Below, piece after piece: positions 1 through 10,135 of a stretch of 64,000 nucleotides of DNA. The position numbers were made by a program, and so were the translations under genes. Origin of the DNA: CAYZJB01 sp964602985 (GTDB taxonomy: Bacteria; CLD3; SB21); NCBI GenBank assembly GCA_964602985.1, contig CAZRTJ010000008.1, positions 56,277 through 120,276 on the forward strand, read 5' to 3'. Below the pieces are notes generated by a model. It was not told where the DNA came from and made no database searches. It was given only the letters and a program-made list of their open reading frames with translations. Each line of letters begins with the position of its first letter. Position 1 is the stretch's first letter.

Positions 1-1
1 G

Positions 2-1219
2 TTGGGCGATGAAATCCCCGAACCTTTTTCGTCGCGTACGGATCGCCTTCATGTCAGGCAGTTGCCTTGCCATCTGACGTACACGAATCCAGTTACACAC
101 GACATTCTCCGGTCCGGCTTTGATCAGTCCCCTATGTTCACCGGCAGAATCAAGGGAGTAGGGCCCAGATATTGTCCGTCCATCGAGGACAAGGTTAATC
201 GTTTCGTCGACAAGGAGCGCCACCAGGTATTTCTCGAGCCGGACGGCTATTCGTCGGTCGAGTACTATGTGAATGGCTTCTCTACCAGTCTGCCTGTCGA
301 AATCCAGCAGGCCGCTATCACAACGATCCCCGGGCTTGAGAAGGCGCAGATGATCCGCCCGGGTTATGCAGTAGAATATGATTTCTTTCCTCCCCACCAG
401 GTTAGCCTTAACCTGGAAACCAAGTTGGTAAAGGGACTGTTTTTCGCGGGCCAGATTAATGGAACATCTGGTTATGAGGAGGCAGGCGCACAGGGTCTTA
501 TGGCTGGAATCAATGCGGCCTTAACGGTGAAGGGGATGGACCCTTTTCTCTTGAGACGTCATGAAGCATACATCGGCGTTTTGGTTGATGATCTCGTGAA
601 TAAGAGTACTCTCGAACCATATCGGATGTTCACCTCACTGGCAGAATACCGCCTGCTTCTCCGTGCAGACAATGCGGATCTTCGCCTGACTGACTATGGA
701 CGCAGCCTGGGATTAGTTTCCGACCGACAATTCGACCGTTTGCTGAGGAAGAAGAATAGCATGGGAATCGCTGTCTCACGGCTGAACGAAATCAGGGTCA
801 GCCCAAAGCAGGTGAACGACTACTTGCTGCGTCAAAGCTCGGCTCCCATCGAGGAAAAGACTCCACTCTTTCAACTGCTTCGACGCCCGGAGGTCACGAT
901 AGCGAGCCTTCTGGAAGCGGGTCTTCTGGATGAAGAAACGACCCATGCACTGGAGGACGGAGATGTCATGAGGGAGGTCGATACGACCTTGAAGTACGAA
1001 GGATATTTGAAGTCCCAGTCACAGCAAATTGAGAAGTTCCTCCGCATGGAAGAAAAGAAGATTCCGGAGTCTTTCGACTACGATCGTGTGAAGTCTCTGT
1101 CCAAAGAGGCAAAAGAAAAACTCTCACGCGTGAAGCCGCTAAGCTTGGGACAAGCAGGCCGAATCTCCGGGGTCACACCGGCAGATATTTCCCTGCTGAT
1201 GGTGATGTTGGGGCGCTGA
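2..1219 (+). CDS. mnmG: MnmG (GidA), C-terminal part, tRNA U34 modification
   Basis: FAD-dependent enzyme that, with MnmE, installs the carboxymethylaminomethyl group on U34 of certain tRNAs. The 405 residues visible match the C-terminal two thirds of the family (full length about 620-630), so the gene begins upstream of the window and lacks roughly 220 N-terminal residues only because of the window edge. Conserved blocks seen are GVGPRYCPSIEDK, RHQVFLEPDG, GLFFAGQINGTSGYEEA (FAD-binding end of the Rossmann part) and the tRNA-binding EYRLLLRADNADLRL. The stop codon TGA shares one base with the ATG of rsmG, the common mnmG-rsmG arrangement. Identification is secure. Confidence 0.97.
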   Translation: MGDEIPEPFSSRTDRLHVRQLPCHLTYTNPVTHDILRSGFDQSPMFTGRIKGVGPRYCPSIEDKVNRFVDKERHQVFLEPDGYSSVEYYVNGFSTSLPVEIQQAAITTIPGLEKAQMIRPGYAVEYDFFPPHQVSLNLETKLVKGLFFAGQINGTSGYEEAGAQGLMAGINAALTVKGMDPFLLRRHEAYIGVLVDDLVNKSTLEPYRMFTSLAEYRLLLRADNADLRLTDYGRSLGLVSDRQFDRLLRKKNSMGIAVSRLNEIRVSPKQVNDYLLRQSSAPIEEKTPLFQLLRRPEVTIASLLEAGLLDEETTHALEDGDVMREVDTTLKYEGYLKSQSQQIEKFLRMEEKKIPESFDYDRVKSLSKEAKEKLSRVKPLSLGQAGRISGVTPADISLLMVMLGR

Positions 1220-1836
1220 TGGATGCTTCCGGGTTCTTTTCCACATTGCACGATTCTGGAATCACTGTGGATGCCCACCAATCAAAATCTCTGGAGTTGT
1301 TCCACACATTGATTACTCAATACAATCAAACGATCAACTTGATCTCGCGACAGGAAACGGATGTATGGGCGCGCCATTTCCTGAACTGCGCGTGTGTCGC
1401 AAAATTTCTTGATCTGAATGATCAATCGATCCTCGATGTAGGATCGGGCGGGGGATTTCCCGCACTGATACTCGCCATCCTGTTTCCGCGGTCCACAGTT
1501 GTTCTGACAGAATCCATTCAGAAGAAGGCGAGTGCGCTGCGTGACATTATTCATCGGCTGGAGATTGGGAACGCAACAGTCGTTGCGAATCGAGTGGAAC
1601 GCATGGAACCTGGAGCCAGGTTCGATTGGATTACTGCGCGGGCCGTCGCCAAGATCGATGAGATCATTCGGTGGAGCCGGCCACATCTAAAACTGTCGGG
1701 ATCGTTTTTGCTCTGGAAGGGCCGCCGGTACCGGGATGAACTGTCGACCCGCTTGCTGAAGAATTGCCGCGTATACGATCTTTCGGAGGTTGATTCGTCC
1801 CAAGATGGCGTCCTTCTTCGGATACAAAACAAATGA
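1219..1836 (+). CDS. rsmG: RsmG, 16S rRNA G527 N7-methyltransferase
   Basis: SAM-dependent methyltransferase that modifies G527 of 16S rRNA (loss gives streptomycin resistance in other bacteria). It is 205 aa, normal for the family. The glycine-rich SAM motif DVGSGGGFP lies at residues 73-81 and the later block ITARAVAKIDEI is also typical. Its ATG overlaps the mnmG stop by one base, so the two are co-transcribed and translationally coupled. The stop at 1834-1836 is followed by a non-coding stretch holding the sprA promoter. Confidence 0.95.
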   Translation: MDASGFFSTLHDSGITVDAHQSKSLELFHTLITQYNQTINLISRQETDVWARHFLNCACVAKFLDLNDQSILDVGSGGGFPALILAILFPRSTVVLTESIQKKASALRDIIHRLEIGNATVVANRVERMEPGARFDWITARAVAKIDEIIRWSRPHLKLSGSFLLWKGRRYRDELSTRLLKNCRVYDLSEVDSSQDGVLLRIQNK

Positions 1837-1860
1837 CCTGTTTTTCACCTGCCTTTTTTG

Positions 1861-1892
1861 TTGAATGTAAGCTCGCAGTATCTGTATATTTG
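1861..1892 (+). promoter_or_regulatory. Putative sprA promoter
   Basis: TTGAAT (1861-1866), an 18 bp spacer and TATATT (1885-1890) form a reasonable sigma70-like promoter. The same bases also read TTG, 21 bp, TATATTTG (1885-1892), which fits the -33/-7 pattern (TAnnTTTG) of Bacteroidota sigma factors; I cannot decide between the two readings. Transcription would begin near 1898, about 70 bases before the sprA start. Inference from sequence only. Confidence 0.45.
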
Positions 1893-1970
1893 CCCGTGCT
1901 GAATTCCCCGGAGAAGCCCATCGCCCTTTTCTACTGATCTCTGTTTGAGTTGATTTGCAAGGACATAGTC

Positions 1971-4900
1971 TTGAGAGCGTTGTCGATTTTAGTTGTTTCG
2001 ATCGGCTTCTCGTGGTCGCTTCATGCTCAGGAGTCGGCAGACTCCTCGGGAATGGCCGTACAGAAAGTCCTCGAGGGAATCCTCACTTCAGCCAATTCCT
2101 TTTTCGGGTTGAACGGTTCGATCGAAGACGACCTTCAGACGGAGGTGGAGGATGCGTCTGCTCGGCTGGGGTCGGGATCCGCGATGACAACTGCCTTTCG
2201 TCTCTATCCGTTCTTGAACTACGGGCAAATCGGTCTGGATCCGAATCAGAACTTTCTCCTGACGCGCGGGCCGATGATGGATTTCTCGCAGACCCATACA
2301 CTTCTTCCCAACTATCGGGTCATTGCCCGATACGACTCCGTCGAAGGGTATGTTTTCGAGGACCGCTTCGGCGGGCGGGAAGGAAGTCTCAAGAGCCTCA
2401 CGGTGGTGACCAAGACCGACTATCTGCGATCCAGTTTCGGCGATCAGTCTCGCAATTTGTTCTCCAGATCTGTTGCTGCGGAATTGTCCCGAAGTGAAGA
2501 AAAAAGGTCTGGTGCGGTGCGAATCTTCACGACTTCGGTGACCACCAACGAGACGTTTCGAAAGATTTTTGGCGGCGATCAGGTCGCTGTGGACGCGACA
2601 GGTAATATCAACCTCAGTGTTTCCGGCCAAAGCGAAAAGACGTCCTCGCAGAACCTGATTACAGGCAAACAAAGCGATTTCACACCGAAATTCGAGCAGA
2701 AACAACAGTTCAATCTCCGCGGAACGATCGGAGAGAAAGTCGAGATTCTTTTTGACCAGGACAGCGAGCGTGAATTTGATTTCGAAAACAACGTGAAGGT
2801 GACGTACACGGGGTACGATGATGAAGTCTTGCAGAAACTGGAGGCAGGAAACATCGACCTCTCATTGCCCGCCACGGAATTTGTAACCGCCAGCTCTCAA
2901 AACAAGGGGTTGTTTGGGGTTAAGTCGATCTTGCGGTTTGGCAACCTGAACATGACCACGATTGCGAGCTTACAGCGTGGTGAAAAAACAAAATTGAGTT
3001 ATAAGTCCGGTTCGGGACAGCTTACGGCAGTCTCACGCGCTTCCTATGATTATGCCAAGAATCAGTTCTTCTTTCTGTCAAACTCGTATCTCACCAACTA
3101 CGAACAGTATTTCGGAGACCGTTCCCATACGTTCAATCCCGATCAGCAGATCATTGAACTCAGGATTTACCGAGGCTCGGAAGCCAATCGAACAACACCA
3201 GGCGCCGTCCTGGGAATCGCGAGAACCAGTCCCACTGATCCGGCTCCCGTCAATTCGTATTTCATTGAAATGAAGAGAAACGAGGAGTATACATACGACG
3301 ACAGGCTCGGGGTTATCTACTTGCGTTCTGCTCTTTCCATCAGCGATAACCTTGCCATCTACTACCAGACACAGGATGGTACTGTGGTTGGAGATATCTT
3401 GCACGCCGGCACCGAGAATGATAAGGTGCAATTGCAGTTGATTCGGCGGGCGAACCCATCCCCGACCGATGCCACATGGAATCTGGAGATGAAGAATATT
3501 TACGTGCTTGCCGCGGCGGGCCAGTTGTCGGAAGAAGATGTGAAGACGATCAAGATTCGCTTTGATGACCAATCCTCAAGCGTCAAGAACAAACCAACGT
3601 CTATCCCGGACAAGAATGGACAAACGCGAACGATCATGGAGATTGTCCACCTGGACGAGCGTGGTCCATCATCGACAGGCGCCGACGATATTGTCGACCA
3701 GAACTTCATCGACGCATCTCGCGGACTACTTGTTTTTCCACGGCTTCGCCCTTTTGATCCTCCGGCTAATTCATTGGGTGCCGGTTTTGGTGAGGAGGTT
3801 TACCCCACAGACACAACCTATCGTTTCCCATCGTTCTACGACGGCGACAGATTGGGTCCGACGGAAAATCGCAACCGGGGACGATCGCAGTTTGTAATTG
3901 AATTCCAGACGGCCAGCCGCTCCACCTCAATCAATCTGGGCATCAATGTTCTTGAAGGGAGTGAGGAAATCAAGCTGGACGGGCGTCCATTGGAACGCAA
4001 TGTGGGATATACAATTGATTACTTCTCTGGGGCACTGGAGATCCTGGATCCGGGTTTCGTTCTCTCCGCCGATGCCACCCTGGAAGTCAGTTATGAGCAG
4101 GCTCAACTATTCCAGATCGATAAGAAGTCCATATTCGGAGCACGGGCGGAGTATAATCTGTCGGAGCACGGCTTTGGGCAAAACAGCTTCATCGGAACGA
4201 CTGCTTTGTTCCAGAGCCAGTCGACGATAAACAAGCGAGTTCAGGTCGGCGAGGAGCCTTTCCGGAACTTCGTGTGGGACGTCAACACGAATCTGGATCT
4301 CGAAGCCAAGGCATTAACAAAAGCCGCAAATTGGATTCCTATGGTCTCAGCCACCCAACTTTCCAGGATCAATTTCCGAGCAGAGTACGCCCGTCTTGTT
4401 CCGACACCCAACACATCCAACGGGTTGATGAGAAATGATGAAAACGGTGTCGCGTATTTGGATGATTTTGAAGGAGTTAAAAGAACATTCCCTCTGGGCG
4501 CTATCCGCAAGACGTGGTCTCTCGCGAGCACACCATCAGGTAGAGACTCAACGAGACGTGGTCACTTGATTTGGTATCAAATTCAAACCAAGCGTCAAAA
4601 CATCTCCCCGATTGCGCAAAGTAGTGACAACATATCGGCCTTGGGTGTCGCGTTCCAACCAGACAAGACTGTGCCTCTCCAATCCTGGAACGGGATCATG
4701 CGGGCGTTTTCGGCACAAGCCGAAAACGAGATTGCGACATCTCAATTCATGGAAATTTGGATCCGAAACGAAAAGAACCATGCGGCCAAACTGCACATCA
4801 ATATCGGGCTCATCTCGGAGGATCAAAACAGTGATGGTCGCCTGAACAGTGAAGTCAAGTCAGCGTTCACACCTGGCATCAGCGAAAAGGAGGATATTGG

Positions 4901-7900
4901 TTTGGACGAACTGACTGATGAGCAGGAGGACTCAGTCCTGACCGCCAATGGAATACCCCCAAACACATCGACTCTTTCTCTTGACCAAGAGATCGTTCTT
5001 CGAAACCTATCTGCGCGTTATCCATGGGGGTTGATCAACTTCGCCCGCTCCGGCCCCTCTGAGGATCCGTTCGGTGATTATTGGATCGAGTCTCACGGTA
5101 GGACCGTAAATAACACTGTCTCTGGGTTTATTGGGGATGCTTTGCGTGCGAACAACATTTCCAATCTCAAGCCAAACGGGAGTGAAGGCAGTAGGGATGA
5201 TGGTGACCGTCGGGGAGATACCGAAGACCTGAATATCAACGGTGTTTTGGATGAGACGAACTCGTATCTCACATACTCGCTATCTATTGACACACTCAGT
5301 CTGGATACATCGCTGATTATTGGCAGAGGTCGGGATGGTTGGAAATTGTATCGAATTCCCCTCGGTCAGGCGGATGGCACTGTCGGCGCTCCCTCCCTAA
5401 CGAACATACGAGCCGCGAGAGTATGGGTTGAACCGGAAACTGGCAACACTGATGTCATTTCGTTCGAGTTCACAGAATTCCAGTTCATCAACGCCGAATG
5501 GACGCGCCCTATTGATCTCTTTGCGGGTGGAGTGATTCTTCCAACCGGGATGCCGCCTCCGCCCAAGGAAGAGTTGGAGAAGATAGTTGAAATTTCTGCC
5601 GTCAACACCGAGGAGAACGACTTTTACAATCGTCCAAAGGATGTGCGCAAAGAAAAAATAGAAACCACTTCGGGGCGAGGGATTCAGGAGGTTCGGGAAC
5701 AATCGCTGGCCCTTATCCTCAACGAACTCCCCGCAGGTGCGACCGCCATCATCACCAAGAGCCTCCAACAACCTCTCGATGTGCGTAATTACAGCCGACT
5801 GCGGATGTTCGTACATGGAGACACGACTCCAGCGTCCTCCATTATCCTCCCGGGTTCCGCCGACGCCTCAGACAGCCCCCTTCGGTTCTTCTTCCGTTTC
5901 GGTGCAGATATCAATAATTATTTTGAAATCGAGCAACCTTTGTATCGCAACTGGACGGAGGAAAGAAATAACATTGATCTAGACTTATCGGATCTCAGTC
6001 GGAAGAAATTCTCCACCGTGGAGCCAGACGCCCTGCAACGCAAGGTATTTCATGATCCAGAGACCGGTAAGACGATTCGGATCAAAGGCAACCCATCACT
6101 GTCGAATCTTCGGAACTTGTTTATGGGTGTGATCAATAACGATCCTTCGCAGGAATATTCCGGACAAATCTGGGCGGATGAAATGCGTGTGAGTGGAGCC
6201 CAGGACAAACCAGGCGATGCCGCCAAAGCATCGCTCTTTCTCAATATGTCCGATCTCCTCAATCTCAACGGGCTTATTCAATATCGATCCGCTGAATTTC
6301 GAACCGTCGAGCAACGATTTGATGCAAATGGCGGCAATACAACCAATCTTGGTATCAACGGCTCCTTAAGCCTTCACAAGTTCTACCTGGAGCGATACGG
6401 TGTCGCCCTGCCCTTGGTCTTCAATTACAGCCAATCGATCACCGATCCAAAATACGTTCCCGGCAATGACCTCCTTGTCCGGGATGCGCGGACACAGAAC
6501 AATGACAATCTCTCTCAATTGAGTGATTCACTTGCCATTATTGTGGATTCATTGCAAGCGCTCCGCTCGACCGGTGGAAGTCTGTTTGACATTCAACGAT
6601 TAATGTTGGACAGCGGCCATGTGGACACACTTCGCGCCTTCGCGGCGACCTTTGACGACCGTATCCGCACAGTCACAATCAGCAGGGGATTCACCTTGAA
6701 TTTCTCAAAGCAGAAGAGGGCGGAGAATTTCTGGCTGACCCGATATACCCTAGATAATCTGACATCCTCGCTCTCGTATGCGCTCCAGGAATCCAGAAAC
6801 CCTCAACAGGTAATCAACCGTGTCGCGACGTGGACCACCGCCGCAACGTATCAAATTGGATTTGAGCGGAAATCGTTCAAACCGTTTACCTGGATGCCGC
6901 TGCAGTCTGTGCCAGTGATCGGCAACTTGTTTTCCAGTTTCGCAAAGTCAGATTTCAATTACGGAGTCCTCACACGAGCCAACACAGACTTTTCACTCAC
7001 AAAAACCGAGACCGATTTGGTCGAGCGGGACGCTCTTGGAAATCCTGTCAAACGAGTCATCCAGCCGACGTTGACGGCGCAGCGGGGTTATGGATGGGAA
7101 CTCAGTCCCCTGCAGGCTCTGACGTCCTCCATCAATGTGCGATTCCAATCCGACTTGCGGGGCCTCTCGGCATCCCAAATCGCCAAGGGCGTCGCCAAAG
7201 GCCTTAATCCGCTCGACGGCTTCAATGACTTCACGTATGCTCCAGCCATTGACACGATTCGGATTGACTCCACAACCCAACGTTTGATTCTTAATCGTGA
7301 CTTCGGTGCAGCCAACACTTTTTCTCTTACGTATCGGCCGGAGACGTTTTCGTTCCTTACCCATTCTCTTACGTACAACGCCAACCACAACCTCAATCGA
7401 CAACGACCCTCCCAGAGCGTCTTCAACAAAGGATCCCAACTGTCCAGGCGCGTTCAAATCGACGCGACATACAGCTTGCGAAACATGATTGGGTTGGTCG
7501 GGCAGGGAGGGCGCCAGGAATCAACAGGCGGCAAATCCCGTCGCGACCGATTCAAAAGCCTGAATCCCAGCCATGGAGGAACAGAAACAAAAAAGGACAC
7601 GGCGACGGCCGGAGAAAGCAAATTCAGGTTTGTCACTCGAAAGATTGGTGGAGTCTTTGAAAAGGCGCTCAACACTGTCAATGACCTGCGGTTTACGATT
7701 AATTTTGACGATAACATCACGATGAATGGGCTTCCCCAGAATCCGGACGCCGCGTTTTCGTGGTTTGGATATTCCACAACAGACTCCCGCTCCTTTCTCG
7801 GCCATGTGTTTTCCTTTGACCTCGACACCGTGAATCAGATCGGCCGGGACAGCATCGAATCGAGTCGCGGACTCTTCGCGTACAGCGCCAGAAAAACGAT

Positions 7901-8747
7901 CAATTACGGGTTTACGTACGGGTTCAATTTCAATTTCTTCACCGTTGATTTGCGCTACGACGTGAGTGAAACCCGCAGTTTACAGACCAATCGCGAAACC
8001 CGTTCCGAAACGCGCTCGGTACTTTTCCCGTGGCTCAAATCACTTCCGGTTCCCTTGTTCTACGATATAACGGTTCGCGCGAACAATATCGGTCGATGGC
8101 CGCTATTTAATTTGATGGCGGGAATTACGCGCAGCATGAATCTCAGTGTCACATACAATTCCAAACAAACAATTAATCGCAGTCAGTTCAACGAAGGGTT
8201 CTACCGCGGGATAGACTCCACATTGGTGCCGATCATTCGGCAAAAAGATCGGTCTTTCCAGGCGGATAACCTGAGTCTACAGCGCACATTCCCACAGGTT
8301 GGCTACGATATTCAATGGAAAGGAGGGGTGTCACAAACGATCACATTTACGAATACAAACCAGAAGACTGTTTCGTTGTCGTCAACGCAGAACACACAAT
8401 CAATCAACATCCTGACCAATATCAATTATACAAAACGCGGTGGTTTTCGAATTCCTATATGGTTCTTAAAGAAGAAGCAGATTAACAATGAAATTCGTTT
8501 TGCGGCAACTGCCGCGTTGACGCGAAGAAAGAGTTTTTCCAAGAACCAATCCGGCGGCGTAACGCTAGCCAAACAAAAAATCGACGATGCGACCACTTGG
8601 TCGGTGGAGCCTCGTTTTGACTATTCGTTCACTAATCGACTAACAGGGGGTTTGTTCATGAAATACGAGTACAACAAGAGCCTCCAAAGCGGAAAAATCA
8701 CACGTCTATTAGCCGGATTGAATGTGAATATCTCAATTGGCAGTTAG
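1971..8747 (+). CDS. sprA: SprA, type IX secretion system outer-membrane channel
   Basis: SprA forms the giant 36-stranded outer-membrane barrel through which type IX secretion (T9SS) cargo passes; in gliding Bacteroidota it is also needed for motility. About 2258 residues, close to the usual 2300-2500. The N-terminus is a signal peptide (RALSILVVSIGFSWSLHAQ). Family blocks seen include GTIGEKVEILFDQDSEREFDFEN in the N-terminal quarter, LDDFEG with the following W-rich region, and many alternating beta strands ending in the barrel-like C-terminus. The frame is open from TTG 1950, but AAGGA at 1959-1963 lies 7 bp before TTG 1971, so I prefer 1971. The gene stands alone with its own promoter and terminator; no other T9SS gene is in the window. 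Confidence 0.93.
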   Translation: MRALSILVVSIGFSWSLHAQESADSSGMAVQKVLEGILTSANSFFGLNGSIEDDLQTEVEDASARLGSGSAMTTAFRLYPFLNYGQIGLDPNQNFLLTRGPMMDFSQTHTLLPNYRVIARYDSVEGYVFEDRFGGREGSLKSLTVVTKTDYLRSSFGDQSRNLFSRSVAAELSRSEEKRSGAVRIFTTSVTTNETFRKIFGGDQVAVDATGNINLSVSGQSEKTSSQNLITGKQSDFTPKFEQKQQFNLRGTIGEKVEILFDQDSEREFDFENNVKVTYTGYDDEVLQKLEAGNIDLSLPATEFVTASSQNKGLFGVKSILRFGNLNMTTIASLQRGEKTKLSYKSGSGQLTAVSRASYDYAKNQFFFLSNSYLTNYEQYFGDRSHTFNPDQQIIELRIYRGSEANRTTPGAVLGIARTSPTDPAPVNSYFIEMKRNEEYTYDDRLGVIYLRSALSISDNLAIYYQTQDGTVVGDILHAGTENDKVQLQLIRRANPSPTDATWNLEMKNIYVLAAAGQLSEEDVKTIKIRFDDQSSSVKNKPTSIPDKNGQTRTIMEIVHLDERGPSSTGADDIVDQNFIDASRGLLVFPRLRPFDPPANSLGAGFGEEVYPTDTTYRFPSFYDGDRLGPTENRNRGRSQFVIEFQTASRSTSINLGINVLEGSEEIKLDGRPLERNVGYTIDYFSGALEILDPGFVLSADATLEVSYEQAQLFQIDKKSIFGARAEYNLSEHGFGQNSFIGTTALFQSQSTINKRVQVGEEPFRNFVWDVNTNLDLEAKALTKAANWIPMVSATQLSRINFRAEYARLVPTPNTSNGLMRNDENGVAYLDDFEGVKRTFPLGAIRKTWSLASTPSGRDSTRRGHLIWYQIQTKRQNISPIAQSSDNISALGVAFQPDKTVPLQSWNGIMRAFSAQAENEIATSQFMEIWIRNEKNHAAKLHINIGLISEDQNSDGRLNSEVKSAFTPGISEKEDIGLDELTDEQEDSVLTANGIPPNTSTLSLDQEIVLRNLSARYPWGLINFARSGPSEDPFGDYWIESHGRTVNNTVSGFIGDALRANNISNLKPNGSEGSRDDGDRRGDTEDLNINGVLDETNSYLTYSLSIDTLSLDTSLIIGRGRDGWKLYRIPLGQADGTVGAPSLTNIRAARVWVEPETGNTDVISFEFTEFQFINAEWTRPIDLFAGGVILPTGMPPPPKEELEKIVEISAVNTEENDFYNRPKDVRKEKIETTSGRGIQEVREQSLALILNELPAGATAIITKSLQQPLDVRNYSRLRMFVHGDTTPASSIILPGSADASDSPLRFFFRFGADINNYFEIEQPLYRNWTEERNNIDLDLSDLSRKKFSTVEPDALQRKVFHDPETGKTIRIKGNPSLSNLRNLFMGVINNDPSQEYSGQIWADEMRVSGAQDKPGDAAKASLFLNMSDLLNLNGLIQYRSAEFRTVEQRFDANGGNTTNLGINGSLSLHKFYLERYGVALPLVFNYSQSITDPKYVPGNDLLVRDARTQNNDNLSQLSDSLAIIVDSLQALRSTGGSLFDIQRLMLDSGHVDTLRAFAATFDDRIRTVTISRGFTLNFSKQKRAENFWLTRYTLDNLTSSLSYALQESRNPQQVINRVATWTTAATYQIGFERKSFKPFTWMPLQSVPVIGNLFSSFAKSDFNYGVLTRANTDFSLTKTETDLVERDALGNPVKRVIQPTLTAQRGYGWELSPLQALTSSINVRFQSDLRGLSASQIAKGVAKGLNPLDGFNDFTYAPAIDTIRIDSTTQRLILNRDFGAANTFSLTYRPETFSFLTHSLTYNANHNLNRQRPSQSVFNKGSQLSRRVQIDATYSLRNMIGLVGQGGRQESTGGKSRRDRFKSLNPSHGGTETKKDTATAGESKFRFVTRKIGGVFEKALNTVNDLRFTINFDDNITMNGLPQNPDAAFSWFGYSTTDSRSFLGHVFSFDLDTVNQIGRDSIESSRGLFAYSARKTINYGFTYGFNFNFFTVDLRYDVSETRSLQTNRETRSETRSVLFPWLKSLPVPLFYDITVRANNIGRWPLFNLMAGITRSMNLSVTYNSKQTINRSQFNEGFYRGIDSTLVPIIRQKDRSFQADNLSLQRTFPQVGYDIQWKGGVSQTITFTNTNQKTVSLSSTQNTQSINILTNINYTKRGGFRIPIWFLKKKQINNEIRFAATAALTRRKSFSKNQSGGVTLAKQKIDDATTWSVEPRFDYSFTNRLTGGLFMKYEYNKSLQSGKITRLLAGLNVNISIGS

Positions 8748-8826
8748 CGATGATGTGGATAAAAACCTCTGTGGTGGTTGAGAAGTTATATCTACCTAAG
8801 ATTTCACTTTCTTTGACTGAGTACGG

Positions 8827-8857
8827 TGGGTGTTTTCCACATATCACCCATTTTTTT
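8827..8857 (+). terminator. Intrinsic terminator after sprA
   Basis: A 6 bp stem TGGGTG (8827-8832) / CACCCA (8845-8850) with a 12 nt loop is followed directly by seven T. It lies 80 bp after the sprA stop and would end the sprA transcript. The stem is short, so efficiency is uncertain. Confidence 0.6.
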
Positions 8858-9022
8858 GTTTATATGTAATGTTTTGTTTTTTATATGTTTATGTTTTGTA
8901 ATTCACATAATCCGATTTCAATACGATGATGACAACTAAATAAATAAATAAATAGATCCATCAATGCATGATCATTTAACATCCTGTTTGCGTTTCCTTC
9001 TATTATTGGATATGTTCGTTTC
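8858..9022. other. AT-rich intergenic region with TAAA microsatellite
   Basis: Strongly AT-rich spacer between sprA and the radical SAM gene, in contrast with its neighbours. It contains about four and a half TAAA units (8937-8954). A possible Bacteroidota-like promoter is TTTG (8987-8990), 20 bp, TATGTTCG (9011-9018), which would place the transcript start almost on the ATG at 9023 and imply a leaderless or near-leaderless mRNA. No gene seen. Confidence 0.4.
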
Positions 9023-10135
9023 ATGAATTACATGTTTCATGAGATGCGGGCAGTTCTTGGAGAAGTTCGGAATTGGAAAAGACTGCCAAACGCCGCATTG
9101 ACTTTAACATCTTATCTGTTGACGCGAATATTCGGCTCACCTGTGGTTCTTGGTTATCCGTTTATGATGATGATCGAGCCAACAAACATCTGCAATCTTC
9201 GTTGTCCGCTATGTATTACAGGCAGTAAACTCATGACGAGGGAAAACGGAATGATGGATGTGAGGCTATTCCAGAAACTCATCGACGAAGTGAGTCCCTA
9301 TGTGATGCATTTGACCTTGTGGAGTCAGGGTGAGCCTTTTGTAAACCGAGATTTTTGTAAGATGGTTGCGTATGCCAGTTCAAAAGGAATGAAGACCGTC
9401 ACATCAACTAATGGACATTTTCTCAAAGAAAATGCGGACGACATCGTTCGTTCCGGCTTGGGAACTCTCATCATCGCGATGGATGGCGTCAGTCAGGAAA
9501 CGTATGAAAAATATCGGGTCAACGGGAAATTTGATAAAGTGTATGACGGTCTGCAAGCCGTTGCCGCGGCGAAGCGAACACATGGGAGCCAAACCCCTGA
9601 GATAGAATTGCAATTCATCGTTATGAAACACAACGAACACGAGATCGACGACGTCCGCACCCTCGCCACGGAATGTGGAGTCCAGGTTGTGTCATTCAAG
9701 ACCGCCCAAGTGTACACCGCCGAACAAGCGCGAGAATTCTTACCATCCACACAGAGATTTCGGCGATACGAGTTTGACGAACATGGAGAAGTGAAAACGA
9801 GAATCTCGGAGAGGAATTTCTGCCGATGGGTCATGCTCTGTCCCGTCTTGAATTGGGATGGAACCGTGTCTCCTTGCTGTTTTGACAAGAACGCAGATTA
9901 TCCATTGGGAAACGTATTTCGTGACGGCGGCTTGAAGAGAATCTGGAAGGGCCCGCCCTATCGGGATTTTCGGAAACGAATTCTGTCCGAGCGAAAAAAG
10001 ATTCCAATTTGCACAAACTGTTCAGAGGGTTTGAAGGTCGAAGTTTTCGAAAAAGAGCGCGTGCCTCAGCAAACCCGGCCCCTGGCCGCAGAGAGGAGAG
10101 ATGAAGAAAAAGTTACGGAAGAAATCGAGTCCTGA
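9023..10135 (+). CDS. Radical SAM/SPASM domain protein
   Basis: Cytosolic iron-sulfur enzyme of unknown substrate. The radical SAM cluster motif CNLRCPLC is at residues 57-64 (Cys57, 61, 64). A C-terminal SPASM domain with further cysteines spans about residues 265-340 (CRWVMLC, SPCC, ICTNCSEG), which would carry one or two auxiliary 4Fe-4S clusters. SPASM proteins mature peptides or act in cell-envelope and cofactor pathways; nothing beside it reveals a precursor peptide. At 370 aa it is a normal length. No convincing Shine-Dalgarno sequence precedes ATG 9023; ATG 9032 is an alternative. The end overlaps the next gene by 35 bp, so the two form an operon. Confidence 0.9.
   Translation: MNYMFHEMRAVLGEVRNWKRLPNAALTLTSYLLTRIFGSPVVLGYPFMMMIEPTNICNLRCPLCITGSKLMTRENGMMDVRLFQKLIDEVSPYVMHLTLWSQGEPFVNRDFCKMVAYASSKGMKTVTSTNGHFLKENADDIVRSGLGTLIIAMDGVSQETYEKYRVNGKFDKVYDGLQAVAAAKRTHGSQTPEIELQFIVMKHNEHEIDDVRTLATECGVQVVSFKTAQVYTAEQAREFLPSTQRFRRYEFDEHGEVKTRISERNFCRWVMLCPVLNWDGTVSPCCFDKNADYPLGNVFRDGGLKRIWKGPPYRDFRKRILSERKKIPICTNCSEGLKVEVFEKERVPQQTRPLAAERRDEEKVTEEIES

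Noticed and set aside
8748..9022. tRNA or structured RNA in the AT-rich spacer after sprA
   Set aside because: No acceptor or T-loop pattern found; only a terminator and a short tetranucleotide repeat.
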